From positions 87,585-151,584 of the forward strand of contig JANBRJ010000036.1 in assembly GCA_027577595.1 (NCBI GenBank): 64,000 nucleotides of DNA, written 5' to 3'. Made by a program: the position numbers and the translations under genes. Every line of letters starts with the position of its first letter. The first letter of the stretch is position 1. Below are positions 47,853-56,514 of this stretch, one piece after another. This stretch comes from Coemansia sp. RSA 487 (lineage: Eukaryota; Kickxellomycota; Kickxellomycetes; Kickxellales; Kickxellaceae). The notes beneath the pieces are model-generated. The model saw nothing but the letters and a program-made list of their open reading frames with translations, did no database searches and had not been told where the DNA came from.

Positions 47853-49277
47853 CTAATTCTTTGGTGTTCTTTTCTTGGAAGTATCTGTCAGACCCAGATG
47901 CAAACGGTTGACAACTGATCCAAGCATAAACAGCGTAAACACGACTCCCGCAATAACCAGAGGCTTCTGCCAAAGCGAAGCTGCCACGTAGCTGTACGTA
48001 ACCAATATATTACTGTCTGCAGCATTTGGAGGCACATTGCGCCGCTCCACAACAACGACCGTACGCCCCGTCGAGTCAAAGTAGTACCAGAACGGCTGTT
48101 TCCGGACGCTATCGACCGACAGCGGAAGCTTGACATCAATGTTGGTTGCGCCCTCCGGAAGAACAACCCGTAGCTCGTATGCATCAATGGCGGTGTTTGG
48201 CTGCTCGGCCATCGCCACCGACAGCTCTTGCTCGGCAGACGCACAGCCAGCGATTCTGCCGATGAATGGGACTCTGAGAATGTATTTGGAGCCATCGGTC
48301 TTCAGGTATCCTGACAGAGGAACACTGTATCCGTGCCACCACGTGTAGTTCCATTGGCCAAGCAGCGGGTACCGGGGTTTGAGCAGCATAATCTTGAATG
48401 CCTCGGATGCGCTGCTACGACGGCGCACGCCAGTCACTATGGATGTTGATACGTTGCCGATCTCGTCCACCACGTACATTTCACGCGCATCTGCAGGCAC
48501 CTTGACAAGCAAGGTTTTGATAAAGTTGTCCCGGACCTTCATGAATTTTGACACCACTTGGCTCACCTTATCGAAGGCGCCGTCATTCTCCGGCGCGCGG
48601 TTCCGTAGCTGGTAGCGATCCAGGACATTGAGGTCGTTGGCCCAGTGGCTGACAAAGTACTCGCGCCGGTGGCTGATGGCCTCGAGTTGCTCGGCATTGC
48701 TCATAAACGATACCCTTTCAGTACCATTGGCTAGCGAGTTAAAGTAGGGACCAAGCGTAGTTGGCTTGCTACCCTTGGGCGGAACAACCGTTGTTTTCTG
48801 CTTCTTTGTCGCGTAAACCGAAGGCACCAAAGGCGAGTCCACGTACTCCCAGAACTGATCCGCCGTTTGCTTCACCTGTGCAGGCCGTGCTTCGACAATA
48901 TTCATAAATACAGTTTCGATGTTCAGGCTGATTTTCTCGCCCGGCTGAAGCGGCCTTTTCAGCGTGGCACGATACTTGTCCTTTCCTAGCTCGATTACGT
49001 CGAGCTCCTTGCCGCTCTTGCGCTCATTTACTTTGAGTGATGCCAAATGCGATGCTTTCTCGGGGGCCACCAGTACTGTGTACGTCTTGAATACCTTGCT
49101 TGCATGCTCGTTTTGCACTACCACGCCGATTTGTTCACGCACAAAGGGCAGCTGCTCAAGGTTGACTGTGCGAATCAGGTTTGTGTTGACTAGACCCGTA
49201 GCTGCCGTTACCGTGTGCGCAAAGGCGAGTGCACAGAGCGCAACAAGGCATGGAAAACGAATAGTCACCAGCCTCAT
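47853..49277 (-). CDS. OST1: Oligosaccharyltransferase subunit OST1 (ribophorin I)
   Basis: 474 aa from the ATG at 49275-49277, close to the length of yeast Ost1; the open frame runs further upstream without support. A signal peptide (1-25) is followed by the lumenal ribophorin I domain: NTNLIRTVNLEQLPFVRE, YTVLVAPEKASHLASL, then NIVEARPAQVKQ, a lumenal SHWANDLNVLDRYQLRNR region, and later QWNYTWWHGYSVPLSGYL with the conserved YFDSTGRTVVVVERRNVPP. One membrane helix lies near the C-terminus (about 436-458) with a short cytosolic basic tail. The complex transfers the glycan to Asn in the ER. Its head-to-head neighbour GTB1 acts on the same glycan. Confidence 0.95.
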   Translation of the reverse strand: MRLVTIRFPCLVALCALAFAHTVTAATGLVNTNLIRTVNLEQLPFVREQIGVVVQNEHASKVFKTYTVLVAPEKASHLASLKVNERKSGKELDVIELGKDKYRATLKRPLQPGEKISLNIETVFMNIVEARPAQVKQTADQFWEYVDSPLVPSVYATKKQKTTVVPPKGSKPTTLGPYFNSLANGTERVSFMSNAEQLEAISHRREYFVSHWANDLNVLDRYQLRNRAPENDGAFDKVSQVVSKFMKVRDNFIKTLLVKVPADAREMYVVDEIGNVSTSIVTGVRRRSSASEAFKIMLLKPRYPLLGQWNYTWWHGYSVPLSGYLKTDGSKYILRVPFIGRIAGCASAEQELSVAMAEQPNTAIDAYELRVVLPEGATNIDVKLPLSVDSVRKQPFWYYFDSTGRTVVVVERRNVPPNAADSNILVTYSYVAASLWQKPLVIAGVVFTLFMLGSVVNRLHLGLTDTSKKRTPKN

Positions 49278-49897
49278 CTTTCGTTTAATTGCTGAAGAAA
49301 AAAGAAAAGGAAAGCAAATTGAAGATAAATAAATAAAGAGCTGGGCGTTTTCAGCTTTGTTTTTAAACGTTTCAAAGCAAAGTAGCAACTGCTTATAAGT
49401 TTCTTGCTGGGAGGACTCGAAACCCCCCAAAGCCCTATTATTATTTACACGCCTTATTATCGCCCTATAAATGAACCCCACTCGCTAAAACAACTCGAAG
49501 AGAAGTCTGCCTCACAAGGAGAGGCCTCCCTCCTGAGAGGCGTCCATCGCCAGTGATAAAGGCGTAAGGCCGCTGCTTATGGCACCAGCAATAGCTGATT
49601 GTGATGATCTGGAGCGATACTCCCTCATGTATCGGGTTCATTTGGATCATGAATCACGGGACATAAAAGCCATGCCTGCCAAGCAACCAAATTGCTTTCC
49701 TTTGGTTTTATTCTTTTTATCAAATCAAAATACATCATAGCATTTATAGAAACTTCCCTTAATACTTAATAGCCCTTTCTCCCCCAGTCCAAAAAAAGAT
49801 ACTTCTATACAGCCTCATCTTTTGTGTACACCGCCTTTCTCTATTTTATTGTTTTTTTTTTTGGGAACTCGTACATCTCTTTCCAAGCTCTATAAAG
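49278..49897. promoter_or_regulatory. Divergent promoter OST1 / GTB1
   Basis: 620 bp between the start codons of two ER N-glycosylation genes. The centre (49469-49643) is GC-richer and full of short inverted repeats, unlike the AT-rich flanks; see findings. T-rich tracts precede the GTB1 start. Confidence 0.5.
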
Positions 49898-51775
49898 ATG
49901 ACGTTCATTCAAAGGGCAATGACCCTCGGGCTCTTGGTATACTTTAGCAATGCAGTAGCTTACGGCACCAGCAGTCAATTACGCGGAGTTGACCCCTCGC
50001 TTTCCTTTCGATACAAACCAAACAGCGCAGGAAACTTTGTCTGTCTCGATGGAACCAAAGAGATTCCATTCGACCGCATAAACGACGACTACTGTGACTG
50101 CTCCGACGGGTCCGATGAGCCTGGAACGTCTGCATGCAATAACGGATCATTCTATTGCGCAAACAAAGGTCATACTCCTGGCCGATTGAGCTCAACGCGC
50201 GTCAACGATGGTGTCTGTGACTATGACGTGTGCTGCGACGGGTCTGACGAATGGGGTCCCAATGCTGCTCAATGCCCTGATAAGTGTGCAGAAATAGGTG
50301 CTGCGTACAGAGCACAGACAGAAGCCGAAGCAAAAGCCCATGAATTGGGTATCCGCAAACGGGTCCAGATCGTCGATGCAGCGCGCCAAATGCGCATCTC
50401 CAAGCAAGCAGAGCTCGAAAGCAAGCAAAAGGAGCTTGATGAACTGACCACTCGCATGGACGAAGCAGAGCAGCGGAAGAACGAGCTGGAAGAGCTGCAG
50501 CGCGCAGAGAACGAGGCATCCGACAAATCGCGTGAGGCGCGCAAGCAGGCGCTGCAAGACGAATATCTCCCACATCTTATTGTGTACCGCAAAGCTCTGG
50601 CCCTCGAGCTACACAAAAGGCGCTCCCACCGTGATGCACTTATCTTGCTGCTACGCTCGGTGCGCGAGAAACACAACCCAGAGTACAGCGATGCGGCGGT
50701 AAAGGCGGCTCTCAATGAATATGCTACGTTCTTTGATGCGTATCCTTATATCGAGAGTGCGGCACTCGAGTACGCTGACGAGGATGAAAAGGCGCGCACT
50801 GAGCGCCAGCTGCAAATGGATCGCGAAAACGAGGCACATGACGATTTGTCTATCGAGGCCTGCAACGAGGCTATAGGCATCTTTGAGAATGAGCGCGAGA
50901 CCCTTACAGACGATATCGACATGCTGTTTGGGTTGCTGGACAAGCTGCGTGCCAACTACGACCGCAATTACCACGACTTGGCAATCAAGGCGGCCGATGT
51001 CGGGCTTGGCGAGTACGAGCAAGTGCGCGACCGCGACTTGGCTGCTATCAGCGAGCATAACATTGCCATTGATATCGACGCTGTGCGTGTGCGTGTGGCG
51101 GAGGCGCAGAAGAAGCACGAGGAGCTGGTTGCTTCGGATAGCCAGCCTGATGCTGGTGGCTCGGAGAAGAAGGAAAAGGAGGAGGGCGTGTCTGCCGAGC
51201 AGCTGTCGCAGGCACGCACTGCGTTCTGGGACCTGCAAAACGCCAAGGGCAAGCTCTCTGGCGAGGTCAGCAACTTAAGCGATCTTTTGGAAAAGGACCT
51301 AGGTCCCGAGGATGTCTTTTTGCCGTACAGCGGCGAGTGCTTCTCGCTCGACAATGGCGAATACACATACGAGCTGTGCTTACTGGACCGTGCGTCACAG
51401 GTAGGAAACAAGGATAGCGTGCGCCAAGGGCTTGGCTCGTTTGACGGGTTTGGCACTTTGTCGTCTGGAAATGAGAGCGGCAAAGATTACACGGCTATGA
51501 AGTTTACGGGTGGGACAAAGTGCTGGAACGGCCCACAGCGCTCGATTACTGCCAAATTCGAGTGTGCTGAGGACATTAAGGTTATTTCGGTAAGCGAGCC
51601 CGAAAAGTGCGAGTACCTGGCAAAGATGACCGGACCCTTTGCTTGCTCTCCTCTTCCTCCTACTCCTCCTTCCCCAGAAGCAATAGAAGGAGCTGAAAAA
51701 GCACCCTCAGCGGAGGAGGAGGAGACCCCCCAATCTAAAGACAATGTCGTGGACCATGGCCATGACGAGCTGTAA
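49898..51775 (+). CDS. GTB1: Glucosidase II beta subunit
   Basis: 625-aa ER lumenal protein. The beta subunit retains and targets glucosidase II, which trims glucose from N-glycans. A signal peptide (1-21) precedes two LDLa-type Cys/Asp motifs (DDYCDCSDGSDEPGTSAC and DGVCDYDVCCDGSDEWG), a coiled coil of roughly 300 residues rich in Glu/Lys/Arg, an acidic linker and a C-terminal MRH (mannose-6-phosphate receptor homology) domain with YELCLLDRASQ and CWNGPQRSITAKFEC. The last four residues are HDEL, the ER-retrieval signal, confirming lumenal location. NOP14 follows in tandem after 191 bp. Confidence 0.95.
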   Translation: MTFIQRAMTLGLLVYFSNAVAYGTSSQLRGVDPSLSFRYKPNSAGNFVCLDGTKEIPFDRINDDYCDCSDGSDEPGTSACNNGSFYCANKGHTPGRLSSTRVNDGVCDYDVCCDGSDEWGPNAAQCPDKCAEIGAAYRAQTEAEAKAHELGIRKRVQIVDAARQMRISKQAELESKQKELDELTTRMDEAEQRKNELEELQRAENEASDKSREARKQALQDEYLPHLIVYRKALALELHKRRSHRDALILLLRSVREKHNPEYSDAAVKAALNEYATFFDAYPYIESAALEYADEDEKARTERQLQMDRENEAHDDLSIEACNEAIGIFENERETLTDDIDMLFGLLDKLRANYDRNYHDLAIKAADVGLGEYEQVRDRDLAAISEHNIAIDIDAVRVRVAEAQKKHEELVASDSQPDAGGSEKKEKEEGVSAEQLSQARTAFWDLQNAKGKLSGEVSNLSDLLEKDLGPEDVFLPYSGECFSLDNGEYTYELCLLDRASQVGNKDSVRQGLGSFDGFGTLSSGNESGKDYTAMKFTGGTKCWNGPQRSITAKFECAEDIKVISVSEPEKCEYLAKMTGPFACSPLPPTPPSPEAIEGAEKAPSAEEEETPQSKDNVVDHGHDEL

Positions 51776-51872
51776 AAGCTGCTTGTATGGTTGGTGATCC
51801 GAAATTGATCAGCAATGATCAAATCAAAACCAAGTATTTTTTTAATTTTTTTTATTACACCTCTTGATGAGG

Positions 51873-51908
51873 CAAAAAAGAAAAAGAAAAAGAAAAAGAA
51901 AAAGAAAA
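51873..51908 (+). repeat. (AAAAAG)n microsatellite
   Basis: About five to six perfect AAAAAG units between GTB1 and NOP14. Confidence 0.85.
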
Positions 51909-51966
51909 TTACTTTTTCAGTTCTCTATGCTTCTTTAATGAATATTTATTAGTCTGATATACAAGA

Positions 51967-54642
51967 ATGGGGAAGAGCAAAGGAGCCAAGCAGTCTGCAT
52001 TGAAGCAGCTCCGGTCAGCACTATCAAAGGCCGGGATAACGGGACCAACAACTTCATCAAAGGTGCGCAAACAAAAGAAAAGCAAAGCGCCTAACGATCG
52101 AGGCCACAAGCTACAGGCGATCCAAGCAGCTTTTAACCCGTTCGAGATGAAAATAGACAAAACCAAGTTTGACGTCCTTGGACTCAAGCGCAAGACTCAA
52201 GTTAACATAGCCGTAGCACGGCAACGGGCGCTCGAGAAGCGTAAGAACACGCTGGGTCAAGAGCTCACTAAGCGTAACCGTGTTGGTGGCATAAGCGATC
52301 GACGGATAGGCGAAAATGACCCGACCATGAACCCTGAGGAGAAAATGATCCGTCGGTTTGCTCTCGAGAGGCAAAGAAGATCGACTACAAAGGGGTCCTC
52401 GGTGTTTAACCTTGAGGATACCAGCGACGTCGAGGGCGAGATCACTTCGCTGACTCACTTTGGGCGATCGATAGACGAAATCAACGAGTTTGGCGAAAAC
52501 AACGAAGAAGAAGCACTGGAGATGGACAATGCAGTGACGGCTGAGCATTTCGGCGGCACTGGTTTAGCAGAAGAGGATGGTGAGCCGGCTCGCAAGAAGA
52601 CAAAGGCTGAAGTGATGATGGAGGTCATTGCCAAGAGCAAGCAGCACAAGTACGAGCGCCAAATGGCTAAAGAGGAAGACGACGGGATTCGCCGTGAACT
52701 GGACAACGATTTCGAAAGCGTGCGCGCTCTTTTGTTTGCTTCGGGTGGCGATGAGAAGCCAATGCAGAAGGCCGTGGCTGAAGATATTAAAGACTCGGCC
52801 AAGGTCGACAAGTCCTACGATGCGCATGTACGAGAAATGGTCTTTGAGCAGCGTGCGCGCCCGCAAAACCGCCTCAAGACCGAGGAGGAGGCGGCGCGCG
52901 AGGAGATGGAGCGGCTTGAGCGCGCTGAGCGTCACCGCCAGCGTCGCATGGATGGAGTTCCGTCCGATACTGAACCAGAGTCGGACGGGGAGGAGGATGA
53001 GCTGGCTGCGTACAAAGCTAAGCAGAAGCGCTTGCCGGTTGCGGATGACCTTGGCGACGATTTTGCTAGAGCCGGAAGCGATGATGGTGAAGAGGGTAGT
53101 GGCGTGGATCTTGGTGGCGGATTGGAGGCTGCGCAGAGCGAAAGCGAAGAAGGAGACAAGTCATCTGACGAGGACGACAGCGACAGCGACAGCGGTGCTA
53201 AAGACGAAGCGAGTGCTCGCGCCGCTCCAGCCAAAAGGACCACCACGACTACGAGCAATGCCAGCAAGAAAGATACCGAGCTTCCGTTTACATTTGAGGC
53301 ACCGTCAGACTATGACGCGTGGGTGGAGCTGGCCGGCGAGTACTCGCTGGAGCAGCAGCTTGTGGTGATCCGGCGTCTGCGTGCGCTGTACCACATCCGG
53401 CTAGCACCGCAGAACAAGCAGAAGCTTGGCGACCTGGCAATCATCCTTGTCGACTACGTTGCGGTGCTAGCCCAGCAGGATCCACCGGTCCCCTCTCCTG
53501 TTGTTGACGAAATAGTCAAGCACATTGGCGAGCTTGCGCCAATCGACGCGGACCGTTTTGGCGAGCACTGCCGCATGCAAGTGATCGAGATCCACCAGCG
53601 GATTATTAATTCTATCAAAACATCCAGCCGGGAAGAGGCTCTTTCAGCATCGGATATTGCGCTGATGCGCGTGTTTGTTGCAGTGTTTTCGGCTTCCGAC
53701 AGATACCATTCGGTTGTCACTCCAATGCTTATTGCGATTGGCCAGTACCTTAGTCAGTTCACCTTTGCAACTCCCGCAAGCATTGCCGGAGCCCTTGTTC
53801 TTGTCGGCATTGTGCACGAAGCGCAACGCCTGTCCCGACGCCTTGTTCCCGAAGCGCTGAACTTTATGTATGCCGCGCTTGCTGCGTCGGTGTGCCGTGC
53901 AGACGATGACAGCGACTGGACTGGCCAGTACCCGCTGTCGCGCCGCCAGCGTCAAGCGTACAGCTCCCTTTTGTCAATCGGCATTTCCGACAAGTGCAAA
54001 AAGAAGGCGGTAGAGCCCATGCGCTGGCTGTGGCTCCTAACAAACAACAGTTCGTTTTCAGCCGACGAAAAGTACACTGTGCTGAATGCTTGCCTGCATC
54101 TGAGCCGGCGCTTCATTGACGCGTACTTTTCGCTGCCTGCATTCGTCGAGCTGTTTACGCCGCTCAAGGAGCTGCTAGCCAAAGTGTCCGACCGGCTGCC
54201 TAGCCATTTCAAACTGCATCAGGCGCCTAACACGGTGCTCAAAACTCTAACCGACTTGCAAGAGTACCTAGGCGAGCAGCTGGATCAGGCAATAGCCTTG
54301 CGGCACCCACTTAAGCTGCAATACCACAAGCCTCTGGCCATCGACTCGGTGGCTCCCAAGTTTGAATCCTCGTATAGCCTGGATGTGCACTACGATCCGG
54401 ACCGCGAGCGCAACGAGTCGATCAAACTGCGTCGCCAAGTCAACCGCGAAAGGCGCGGCGTTATTCGAGAGCTCCGCCGCGATGCGCAGTTTGTTGCTGG
54501 CCAGCGCTTGACCCAGCAGCGCGAAAAGGACGCTGCGTATGCGGAAAAGATGAAGAAGGCGTGGGGAGTGCTGGAAGACGAGCAAAGTCAGATGAAGAAA
54601 ATGGACAGGCAGCGGATAAAGGAAGGCAAGAGCAAGCTTTAA
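51967..54642 (+). CDS. NOP14: Nucleolar protein NOP14
   Basis: 891-aa component of the SSU processome, required for 18S rRNA maturation and 40S assembly. The N-terminus has the family pattern: NPFEMKIDKTKFDVLG, then ARQRALEKRKNTLGQELTKRNR-x-GG-x-x-DRR-x-GE, and PEEKMIRRFALERQR. An acidic/Ser-rich region (about 330-430) separates it from a helical domain that begins FTFEAPSDYDAW. The C-terminus has SLDVHYDPDRERNE, LRRQVNRERRG-x-IRELRRDAQFVA and a basic tail, all typical of NOP14. No introns are needed. Convergent with the SNG1-like gene, with 43 bp between stop codons. Confidence 0.95.
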   Translation: MGKSKGAKQSALKQLRSALSKAGITGPTTSSKVRKQKKSKAPNDRGHKLQAIQAAFNPFEMKIDKTKFDVLGLKRKTQVNIAVARQRALEKRKNTLGQELTKRNRVGGISDRRIGENDPTMNPEEKMIRRFALERQRRSTTKGSSVFNLEDTSDVEGEITSLTHFGRSIDEINEFGENNEEEALEMDNAVTAEHFGGTGLAEEDGEPARKKTKAEVMMEVIAKSKQHKYERQMAKEEDDGIRRELDNDFESVRALLFASGGDEKPMQKAVAEDIKDSAKVDKSYDAHVREMVFEQRARPQNRLKTEEEAAREEMERLERAERHRQRRMDGVPSDTEPESDGEEDELAAYKAKQKRLPVADDLGDDFARAGSDDGEEGSGVDLGGGLEAAQSESEEGDKSSDEDDSDSDSGAKDEASARAAPAKRTTTTTSNASKKDTELPFTFEAPSDYDAWVELAGEYSLEQQLVVIRRLRALYHIRLAPQNKQKLGDLAIILVDYVAVLAQQDPPVPSPVVDEIVKHIGELAPIDADRFGEHCRMQVIEIHQRIINSIKTSSREEALSASDIALMRVFVAVFSASDRYHSVVTPMLIAIGQYLSQFTFATPASIAGALVLVGIVHEAQRLSRRLVPEALNFMYAALAASVCRADDDSDWTGQYPLSRRQRQAYSSLLSIGISDKCKKKAVEPMRWLWLLTNNSSFSADEKYTVLNACLHLSRRFIDAYFSLPAFVELFTPLKELLAKVSDRLPSHFKLHQAPNTVLKTLTDLQEYLGEQLDQAIALRHPLKLQYHKPLAIDSVAPKFESSYSLDVHYDPDRERNESIKLRRQVNRERRGVIRELRRDAQFVAGQRLTQQREKDAAYAEKMKKAWGVLEDEQSQMKKMDRQRIKEGKSKL

Positions 54643-54685
54643 CACATTCTTTTTTGCTGGAATAATATTTGAAAACAACTTTTTA

Positions 54686-56074
54686 TTAGGATCCGAAAAG
54701 CGTGTATCTAATTTGGTCGACTGGCTCGTTGGTATCGTCTTCAATGCTGTACTCTTGCTCCATATCGGATACTGATTCTTGTTTGGCGATGGCTGGGCAT
54801 TTGTAGAATATGCTTGCTTTGAACCACCCAGCGTCGTCTGCAAACCCAGAGATCAGCCAGTATTGGCGCACCATGATAGCTGCCGAGTTTAAAAGAAACA
54901 TTGCTCCAGCTTCGCCTAGGAGAATGCCAATGTGCATCCCCAGCTGTGGATACGCGCCGCTCACAATGTACCGGAACAACGTGGCGCTGTTGTATCCAGG
55001 AACAGCCACGATCCAGCGCAGCGACGCTGGGACTAGCTCAAGCGCAACAGTGCTGGATACGCTGGTCGTGGTCAGCGTCAAGACAAAGATGAATGGTACG
55101 AAATCCGGTGGCAACAGGGTTATCCAGAAGAACAGCCATTGCGATGTGACAAGCAACGCTGCGTCAAACGTACCAAATATTGCGAGCACTCGGCCTGCTG
55201 TCATCGGTAGACCAAGTCGTTGGGCGTTGTATCCGCGTTCGCGGAACGCCAACACTGCTAGCGCGCAGAACAGCGAAAGCAGCGTGCTCCATGCCACCAT
55301 CAGCATGTGGAAGTATACGGCCAGATGGTGGTGGTTGACGCGGCTGTACATTTCGCCGCACGATAGTTTGACCAGGATTTGGGCAGCCAGGGTGCAGGCA
55401 ACTGACACAAATACCGCGTACATTGGCGCATATCTGGCGATACCGAATCCGTAAGGCGCCACATCAACTGTAGTGTATCCTACGGGAGAAATCAACGTAC
55501 TCAAACTCCATTCAGTGACGTTTCTGGTTGATGAAACATGGGCTATGGCGAACTGAGTAGTAGCGTACTGTGCTAGTGTCTCCAACTCTGGCTGCACATA
55601 CTTGCTCGATACAACCGAGTTTCGGCCCGACGATAAGAGAACGGTCATTGCCTCGGATGAATTGTAGCTGGTATCGTTTCTGGCTAAAATCGCACGCTGC
55701 AGCCTGTTGCTTGCGCCTGGGTTAATTACAAACGCACCCCATCGGCCACTTTTCCGAACATACTCCTTTGCTGTAGCAAGGGAATACTGTGGTCTGTTTT
55801 GATTAACAACCTCTAGCTTTAGCGTGTTTCGTTGTTGTAAAAAGTACGTAATTTGGCTACCTACGTATCCGTGATCCAGATCAATGACATCCAGTTCGAT
55901 TCTCGCTGCTGCATACACACCCATCTGATAAACGCATCCAAAAAATATTGACATCGTCACCCACAAGAGGACACTGTAGAACACGAGGATACGGACATAG
56001 TACATTCCATTTTGTCGTAGAGACCTGCGAAACTTTTGACTGGCAATATCAACACGCTGCTCCTCGCCATCCAT
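54686..56074 (-). CDS. SNG1: SNG1-like DUF3533 multi-pass membrane protein
   Basis: 462 aa. A cytosolic N-terminus, a first membrane helix (about 27-50), a large extracytosolic loop (55-210) with several N-glycosylation sequons, five further helices (about 210-410) and an acidic C-terminal tail give the layout of the DUF3533/SNG1 family (PF12051). The loop contains the family-like DLDHGYVGSQITYFL, GRWGAFVINPGAS and the segment VGYTTVDVAPYGFGIARYAP. In yeast Sng1 affects resistance to nitrosoguanidine; the molecular function is unclear. It is divergent from INTS3. Confidence 0.85.
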   Translation of the reverse strand: MDGEEQRVDIASQKFRRSLRQNGMYYVRILVFYSVLLWVTMSIFFGCVYQMGVYAAARIELDVIDLDHGYVGSQITYFLQQRNTLKLEVVNQNRPQYSLATAKEYVRKSGRWGAFVINPGASNRLQRAILARNDTSYNSSEAMTVLLSSGRNSVVSSKYVQPELETLAQYATTQFAIAHVSSTRNVTEWSLSTLISPVGYTTVDVAPYGFGIARYAPMYAVFVSVACTLAAQILVKLSCGEMYSRVNHHHLAVYFHMLMVAWSTLLSLFCALAVLAFRERGYNAQRLGLPMTAGRVLAIFGTFDAALLVTSQWLFFWITLLPPDFVPFIFVLTLTTTSVSSTVALELVPASLRWIVAVPGYNSATLFRYIVSGAYPQLGMHIGILLGEAGAMFLLNSAAIMVRQYWLISGFADDAGWFKASIFYKCPAIAKQESVSDMEQEYSIEDDTNEPVDQIRYTLFGS

Positions 56075-56514
56075 GCCCTACATAAAGCTCTGCATGCCCT
56101 GTTCTCTTTTTTTTTAGTTTGCTATTATTACAATAGGAACGAGTAACGAGTTTCTTTGAAATATAAAGAATGAAAAAAAAGGAAAGAAAGGTAGTCGTTT
56201 TATATTGTTTAAATGTATGGAAATTTCCGAGCCTCAACGCTCTTGGATGAAATTTTGCGGAAGTCCGAATAGATTCCCCATAAGCTGCAAATGCCGCGAT
56301 CGGTGATGTCTGTGCACAAAAACCGGGCCATTTGTCGCGCACTATCCCCCAAAAATATATTCGCAGGTTTAAAGTATATTTTGCTTTATAGACAAAAAGC
56401 AAAAAAAGCAGGAATCCATAAAAGTTCTGTTTATTTACTTTATATCTTTCCCCCCTTTCTTTGGCAAACCTATTTGGGTAGTGGTGTGAGGGGTCGCATC
56501 TTCAAACCATTGCT
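56075..56514. promoter_or_regulatory. Divergent promoter SNG1-like / INTS3
   Basis: 440 bp between head-to-head start codons, AT-rich, with poly-A and poly-T tracts. No gene is supported within. Confidence 0.4.

Noticed and set aside
49405-49435. T-arm-like GGTTTCGAGTCC (minus strand)
   Set aside because: A T-arm can be folded, but no matching acceptor 5' strand, D-arm or anticodon arm is found at the required distance.
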